Shown: piece after piece, positions 5,807-9,752 of the stretch
How positions within the stretch are numbered: position 1 is the stretch's first letter
Layout of the letters: each line of letters opens with the position of its first letter
Notes under the pieces: model-generated
The model's input: only the letters and a program-made list of their open reading frames with translations
Told to the model about the DNA's origin: nothing
Databases searched by the model: none
From: Selenomonadaceae bacterium
Lineage (GTDB): Bacteria; Bacillota; Negativicutes; Selenomonadales; Selenomonadaceae
NCBI GenBank assembly: GCA_016286075.1
Contig: JAEERZ010000065.1
Location: forward strand, 1 to 9,752
Direction: 5' to 3'
DNA: 9,752 bases
Made by a program: the position numbers and the translations under genes

Positions 5807-7559
5807 CGGCTTTTCCATGCACCGCCTCGCCCGTGAACTGAATCAGGAACTGTCCGGCGGACGGGTGGATAAAATCACGCAGCCGAACCGGACCACGCTT
5901 CAAATTAATGTGAGACAGCCCGGAAAAAATATGCTTCTCTGTATTTCCGTACGTTCGCAAAACCCATCGCTTCGCCTGTTGGAGGCCCCGCTGGAAAATC
6001 CGGCGGAGCCTCCCTCCTTCTGTATGCTGCTTCGAAAGCATCTGGAGACGGGGCGAATCGCCTGCGTCCGGCAGCAGAGCCTTGATCGTGTGCTTTTCAT
6101 CGACGTGGACGTAATCGCCGCAGGCGGCCGTATTGCGACCAAAACCCTTGCCGCCGAACTGACGGGAAAATACGCGAATTTGATTTTGGTCGAAGACGGC
6201 TGCATCATCGACGCACTTCGCCGCGTCGGCGCTTCGGATAGCCGTGTGCGTCTCGTCCTCCCCGGCGGGGAATACCAGCCGCCTGACGACGGAGGAAAGC
6301 TCAACGCCGTCGAAGTCTCTCCCGACGATTTCACCGAGCGGATCCGACAACGAACCGACATGAAACTCATCAAAGCCGTCAGCGACGTCTGCCTCGGCGT
6401 CGGCCCTGTCACCGCGAAAGAAATTGCTTTTTGCGCGGGACTTGCGCCCGACGTCCGCATCGACGAACTGGACGACGCCGATTTCGCCTCTATCGCTTCC
6501 GCCTTTAAAGAGACAGTCGCTGCTCTGCAAGACGCGGAGTCTCCCGCCGTCCTGTACCATGACGCGAACGGGAAGCTCGCCGCCATGGCGGCGTTTTCCT
6601 TGCATATTTTCAAAGACGAGGAAGAAGAACGTTTCCCTACCATGAGCGCCATGCTCGACCGCGCAGAAGTTTTGATTGGCAGCTACGCCCCGCCGGATAA
6701 AGACCGCTTCCAAAAGCTTGTCAAAAACGAACTGCGTCGCGCGCAAAACAAACTGACCAAGCTCGCGGAAGAAGCCGACGAAGCGAAAAACGCTGACGAA
6801 TTCCGTCGAAAGGCCGACACTTTGATCACCTATCAACATCAGCTTGTCGACCACCAAGACGAAGAAGTTTCCCTTCCCGATGTTTACGCAGAAGACGGTG
6901 CCAGTCTGACAATTGCACTCGACCGTCGGCTGACGATTCGGCAAAATATTCAGGACTACTATAAAAAATACGGGAAACTACGCCGCGCCGAAAAACTTCT
7001 GGCAGAACAAATTGCCGCTTGCAAAGAAAACATCCGTTATCTCGAGACCGTCGACCTTTCCCTCGCGTCCTGCATAGGCCTCGCGGAGCTTTCCGATATC
7101 CGCGGGGAGCTTATCTCTGCCGGACTGCTGCGGGAAAAGCAAAAGAAAAAGCCCGGAGAAAAACTCTCCGAGCCATTCCGATTTTGTGCCGAGGACGGTA
7201 CTGAAATTCTCGTCGGCAAAAACAATAACCAAAACGACAGGCTCACCTTTCATATTGCCTCCCGAGACGACCTATGGCTGCACACAAAAGACATCCCCGG
7301 CTCTCATGTCATTCTGCGCACGAACGGAAGAGAACCAAGCGAAGATACGCTGCTTTTGGCCGCCTCGCTTGCCGCCCATTTCAGCCAAGCTTCCGGCTCC
7401 TCCAACGTCCCCGTAGACTGCACCCCCTGCCGCTTCGTGAAAAAGCCCTCGGGCGCAAAACCGGGATTCGTAATTTTTACGCATCAGAAAACTTTTGCGG
7501 TTACGCCGGATGAAGAACGGTTGAAGAAAGTGTTGGCGCAAGCGGAAAGTAATTCGTAA
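5796..7559 (+). CDS. rqcH: RqcH / NFACT family protein (Rqc2 homologue; annotated elsewhere as fibronectin-binding protein FbpA)
   Basis: Ribosome quality control factor. On a split 50S subunit blocked by a peptidyl-tRNA it recruits tRNA-Ala and drives C-terminal alanine tailing, marking the stalled peptide for degradation. The 587 residues show the NFACT-N domain (about 1-200) with LTGKYANLIL (122-131, compare the family MGKHSNLIL). They also show a helix-hairpin-helix-like segment near 193-213, a long charged helical coiled-coil region (about 300-420) and the NFACT-R domain (about 463-555) with DLWLHTKDIPGSHVIL (492-507). D97 and R98, the pair needed for alanine tailing in Bacillus subtilis RqcH, are present at the same numbers. 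The protein is therefore predicted to be active. The ATG at 5796 has AGGAGG 9 bases upstream and overlaps the preceding gene by 11 bases. The older adhesin name reflects surface binding reported in some species and is less likely the main role. Confidence 0.95.
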   Translation: MSLDGFSMHRLARELNQELSGGRVDKITQPNRTTLQINVRQPGKNMLLCISVRSQNPSLRLLEAPLENPAEPPSFCMLLRKHLETGRIACVRQQSLDRVLFIDVDVIAAGGRIATKTLAAELTGKYANLILVEDGCIIDALRRVGASDSRVRLVLPGGEYQPPDDGGKLNAVEVSPDDFTERIRQRTDMKLIKAVSDVCLGVGPVTAKEIAFCAGLAPDVRIDELDDADFASIASAFKETVAALQDAESPAVLYHDANGKLAAMAAFSLHIFKDEEEERFPTMSAMLDRAEVLIGSYAPPDKDRFQKLVKNELRRAQNKLTKLAEEADEAKNADEFRRKADTLITYQHQLVDHQDEEVSLPDVYAEDGASLTIALDRRLTIRQNIQDYYKKYGKLRRAEKLLAEQIAACKENIRYLETVDLSLASCIGLAELSDIRGELISAGLLREKQKKKPGEKLSEPFRFCAEDGTEILVGKNNNQNDRLTFHIASRDDLWLHTKDIPGSHVILRTNGREPSEDTLLLAASLAAHFSQASGSSNVPVDCTPCRFVKKPSGAKPGFVIFTHQKTFAVTPDEERLKKVLAQAESNS

Positions 7560-7593
7560 ACAGATACTGTTTACAGATGGATAACATTCCATA

Positions 7594-7654
7594 AAATTTC
7601 TGAAGTAGGAAAGTAGGAAAGTAGGATTTTCTTACTTTCCTACCGCAGAAATTT
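7594..7654. repeat. Nested hairpin containing three tandem copies of AAGTAGGA
   Basis: Outer arms AAATTTCTG (7594-7602) and CAGAAATTT (7646-7654) pair perfectly over 9 bases. Inside, three exact 8-base units AAGTAGGA lie at 7603-7610, 7611-7618 and 7619-7626. The segment 7633-7643 pairs perfectly over 11 bases with either 7605-7615 or 7613-7623. The first register gives a nearly continuous stem of 20 pairs with one 2x2 internal loop. No U-run follows on the plus strand, so it is not a standard terminator there. It may stabilise the rqcH 3' end or be a repetitive intergenic element. Confidence 0.6.
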
Positions 7655-7666
7655 CATTCAATCGAA

Positions 7667-7704
7667 AAAGCACCGGCGAAGCCTTGAACCTTCGACAGTG
7701 CTTT
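7667..7704. terminator. Hairpin with flanking A/T runs, possible (back-up) bidirectional terminator
   Basis: Arms AAAGCAC (7667-7673) and GTGCTTT (7698-7704) pair perfectly. An inner stem CGAAG/CTTCG (7677-7681, 7690-7694) is set off by a 3x3 internal loop. On the minus strand the stem runs into five T residues (7665-7669), so it could stop transcripts that pass the lysS terminator. On the plus strand the tail is T-rich but interrupted. It lies 108 bases after the rqcH stop. Confidence 0.45.
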
Positions 7705-7774
7705 CTTACGTTTGAGCGATGGCGTTGAACATTACGGACGTATCTGTTTAAGGTATATTTCTCTTGTTTTACAG

Positions 7775-7805
7775 AAAAGGACTTCCGCGATTGGAAGTCC
7801 TTTTT
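7775..7805. terminator. Bidirectional rho-independent terminator between rqcH and lysS
   Basis: A perfect 12-base stem (AAAAGGACTTCC 7775-7786 with 7793-7804) has a 6-base loop. It is followed by T residues on the plus strand and by TTTTC on the minus strand. It lies 25 bases beyond the lysS stop codon and about 215 bases beyond rqcH. It should end the greA-lysS transcript and any rightward transcript that reaches it. Confidence 0.85.
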
Positions 7806-7829
7806 ACATGCATTCTGTTTTGTTTTACT

Positions 7830-9347
7830 TTATTCTTGCGGTAATACTTTCATCGTCGGGAACAGCAGCACGTCCCGAATCGACGGGCTGTTCGTCAAAA
7901 GCATGACGAGACGGTCGACGCCGATACCGAGGCCGCCCGTCGGAGGCAGACCGTATTCCAACGCCGTGACGAAGTCTTCATCCATCATGTGGGCTTCGTC
8001 GTCGCCAGCTTCTCTCTGCTTCATCTGCTCGACGAAGCGTTCCCGCTGGTCGATGGGGTCGTTGAGCTCGGTAAAGCCGTTTGCAAGTTCCCTTCCGTAA
8101 ATGAAGAACTCGAAACGATCGGTAATCATCGGATTCTCGGGATTACGTTTTGCCAGCGGCGAGATTTCCGTCGGATGGCCGGTGATGAAGGTCGGCTGCA
8201 TCAGGGATGCCTCGACTTTTTCTTCAAAGGCTGCGTTCAGAATGCCGCCAATGCCGTGGCGCGCTTCGTAAGGTACGCCAATCTCATCCGCCATGGCCCT
8301 TGCTTCTTCGACGGTTGCAGCCGAGAGGAAGTCTTTGCCCGTGGCTTCTTTTACCGCGTCGTTCATGCTGATTCGGCGGACATTGGCAAGGTCGATCTCC
8401 ACATCCTGATAGGTGAATTTTTCCGTGCCGAGCACTGTTTTCGCCGCCTCGCGAACAATCCCTTCGGTAATGTCCATCAAGTCGCGGTAATCGGCGTAAG
8501 CCTGATAAATCTCGATGGAAGTGAATTCCGGATTGTGCCGGACGTCGATGCCCTCGTTGCGGAACACGCGGCCAAGCTCATAGACGCGTTCCATTCCGCC
8601 GACGACGAGACGTTTCAGGGAAAGCTCCGTCGCGATGCGAAGATACATATCCATGTCAAGGGCGTTGTGATGCGTGATAAAGGGGCGGGCCGCCGCGCCG
8701 CCGGCGATGGTGGACAATACCGGCGTTTCGACTTCAAGGAAATCCCGTTCGTCGAGATAGCGACGAATCGCCCGAATGATATTCGTGCGTTTTACAAAGG
8801 TGTCGAGCACCTCAGGATTTACGATTAAATCCAAATACCGTTGCCGATAGCGCATTTCCACGTCCTTCAGCCCGTGGAATTTTTCCGGCAGCGGGCGAAG
8901 AGATTTGGACAGCAGCTCAAAATCAAGGACAATGACGGTGATTTCGCCGCGCTGGGTCTTGAAGACGCGGCCTTCGATACCGATGATGTCGCCAATATCC
9001 AACAGGCGGAACTGCCCGTATTTTTCCTCGCCGAGTACGTCGTATTTGAAATAAATCTGCATCCTGCCGGACATATCCATCAGTTCGGCGAAGCTCGCTT
9101 TGCCGTGACCGCGTTTCGCCATCAGACGTCCCGCGAGACGAACCTTCGGGCCGTCTTCCTCGCCTTCCAATTCGTCAAATTTGTCACGAATGTCCTGCGC
9201 GTGATAGGTGACTTCATAGCGATGACCGAAAGGAGCGACGCCCATTTCTTCAAAGGTTTTCAGCTTGTCGCGCCGAATCTGCATCATCTCGTTGATATCT
9301 TCCACGCGCGGCGCGGCCTGTCCTTTTTTCTCCTGCCCGTTTCCCAC
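7830..9347 (-). CDS. lysS: Lysine--tRNA ligase, class II
   Basis: Charges tRNA-Lys with lysine using ATP in the cytosol. The 505-residue protein has an N-terminal OB-fold anticodon-binding domain (about 68-145) after a short charged leader. The class II catalytic core follows: motif 1 around RRYLDERDFLEVETPVL (195-211), motif 2 FRNEGIDVRHNPEFT (262-276), and motif 3 GLGIGVDRLVMLLT (472-485) ending near RDVLLFP (491-497). Length and order are normal for bacterial LysS. The start is a GTG at 9347 with GAGGAG 9 bases upstream; the first internal ATG codons (about residue 21) have no ribosome site. It begins 16 bases after greA ends, and its ribosome site directly follows the greA stop, so the two form an operon, an arrangement also common in Clostridia. 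It converges on rqcH. Confidence 0.97.
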   Translation of the reverse strand: MGNGQEKKGQAAPRVEDINEMMQIRRDKLKTFEEMGVAPFGHRYEVTYHAQDIRDKFDELEGEEDGPKVRLAGRLMAKRGHGKASFAELMDMSGRMQIYFKYDVLGEEKYGQFRLLDIGDIIGIEGRVFKTQRGEITVIVLDFELLSKSLRPLPEKFHGLKDVEMRYRQRYLDLIVNPEVLDTFVKRTNIIRAIRRYLDERDFLEVETPVLSTIAGGAAARPFITHHNALDMDMYLRIATELSLKRLVVGGMERVYELGRVFRNEGIDVRHNPEFTSIEIYQAYADYRDLMDITEGIVREAAKTVLGTEKFTYQDVEIDLANVRRISMNDAVKEATGKDFLSAATVEEARAMADEIGVPYEARHGIGGILNAAFEEKVEASLMQPTFITGHPTEISPLAKRNPENPMITDRFEFFIYGRELANGFTELNDPIDQRERFVEQMKQREAGDDEAHMMDEDFVTALEYGLPPTGGLGIGVDRLVMLLTNSPSIRDVLLFPTMKVLPQE

Positions 9348-9363
9348 TTGTATTTTCTCCTCT

Positions 9364-9752
9364 TTATGCCTTGATTTTGATAATTTTGTACTTTATCGTA
9401 CCCACCGGCGCCTGTACTTCGACAATTTTATTGACTTTTTGGCCAAGGATTGCCGCGCCTACCGGGGATTCATTGGAGATGCGCATGGCTTCCGGATCCG
9501 CTTCCGCAGTGCCGACGAGAGTGTATTCCATATCCTCATTGAATTCCATGTCGCGGAGGATGACTTTGCAGCCCATAGTTACAACGTTTTTCGGCTTTTT
9601 CTCTTCGGAGATGACCTCGACGTTGCGAAGTTTCTGTTCCAATTCCTGGATACGGCCTTCGATGAAAGCCTGCTCGTTTTTCGCGTCGTCGTATTCCGAG
9701 TTCTCACTGATATCGCCAAAGGCGATAGCCTGTTTGATACGCTCCGCCACCT
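9364..9752 (-). CDS. greA: Transcription elongation factor GreA, 5' end cut by window edge
   Basis: GreA enters the secondary channel of RNA polymerase and stimulates cleavage of backtracked RNA, rescuing arrested complexes. About 129 codons are visible out of a usual 155-160. They cover the end of the N-terminal coiled coil with the functional acidic tip AFGDISENSEYDDAKNEQAF and the following helix EGRIQELEQKL. The C-terminal FKBP-like domain follows, with MEYTLVGTAEADP and the conserved SPVGAAILG stretch. The frame is open to the right edge, and the GTG at 9748-9750 is an internal Val (VAERIKQA), not the start. The missing part should be about 28-30 N-terminal residues plus the promoter. 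It is the upstream partner of lysS. Confidence 0.95.
   Translation of the reverse strand, partial: VAERIKQAIAFGDISENSEYDDAKNEQAFIEGRIQELEQKLRNVEVISEEKKPKNVVTMGCKVILRDMEFNEDMEYTLVGTAEADPEAMRISNESPVGAAILGQKVNKIVEVQAPVGTIKYKIIKIKA

Larger units (their letters stand above)
7557..7750. repeat. 194-base segment bounded by an 11-base perfect inverted repeat
   Basis: TAAACAGATAC (7557-7567, starting at the rqcH stop codon) is the exact reverse complement of 7740-7750. The enclosed segment has no credible gene but holds the nested hairpin at 7594-7654 and the hairpin at 7667-7704. It could be a miniature mobile element with short terminal repeats, or simply a long-range pairing. No target-site duplication is evident at its edges, so the mobile-element reading is weak. 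Confidence 0.3.

Noticed and set aside
5718..6944. 408-codon open frame on the minus strand opposite rqcH
   Set aside because: It lies almost wholly opposite the well-conserved rqcH, resembles no family I know, and is explained by the GC-rich codon use of the real gene.
7667..7704. Small structured RNA or riboswitch in the rqcH-lysS gap
   Set aside because: It lies downstream of both flanking genes and shows only a simple hairpin with T-run, so a terminator explains it better.
7989..9374. Two long plus-strand open frames opposite lysS (7989-8828 and 8841-9374)
   Set aside because: Both are antisense to conserved LysS motifs and encode no recognisable protein.
9748..9750. GTG at 9748-9750 as the greA start codon
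   Set aside because: The codon is an internal Val in the conserved VAERIKQA stretch, and the family needs about 28 more N-terminal residues, beyond the window.

Overview
The window looks like core chromosome of a Bacillota bacterium, most plausibly a Negativicutes (Selenomonas-like) species. This is inferred from the protein sequences, the gene order ispE-regulator-glmU-prs and greA-lysS, and a moderately GC-rich composition with AT-rich gaps. The genus is not proven. Almost everything is coding. No IS element, CRISPR array, tRNA or rRNA is visible, and no gene-free stretch exceeds 300 bases.

Layout. (1) Positions 1-3714, minus strand, is a housekeeping run transcribed right to left: ispE (isoprenoid precursor kinase), a GntR/FadR-type regulator, glmU (UDP-GlcNAc synthesis) and prs (PRPP synthetase, cut by the left edge). 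In Bacillus the slot between ispE and glmU holds purR, yabJ and spoVG; here it holds one unrelated GntR-family regulator. prs has its own likely promoter and an inverted repeat in its leader. (2) Positions 3715-3907 form a divergent promoter region. (3) Positions 3908-7559, plus strand, hold a two-gene unit. The first gene encodes a 632-residue membrane protein with the architecture of a copper-type P-type ATPase, but the phosphorylated Asp and every other phosphorylation motif are replaced and the actuator domain is missing. The second gene, overlapping the first by 11 bases, is rqcH (NFACT/Rqc2 family), the alanine-tailing factor of ribosome quality control. (4) Positions 7560-7829 are a 270-base gap with hairpins, a three-copy 8-base tandem repeat and a bidirectional terminator. 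(5) Positions 7830-9752, minus strand, hold lysS (lysyl-tRNA synthetase) and upstream greA (transcript cleavage factor, cut by the right edge), convergent with rqcH.

The most notable item is the P-type-ATPase-like pseudoenzyme. Its four nucleotide-pocket residues (E306, H311, G339, G341) are kept, while the catalytic Asp is Gly273, the TGD loop is IGE, the GDGxND hinge is ANLPED, the CPC metal site is APC, and the TGE-bearing actuator domain is replaced by a linker of about 20 residues. The frame is intact, has a strong promoter and ribosome site, and is translationally coupled to rqcH. This points to a maintained non-transporting protein, perhaps a membrane nucleotide or metal sensor, rather than decay. 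Any link to ribosome rescue is inference from gene order only.
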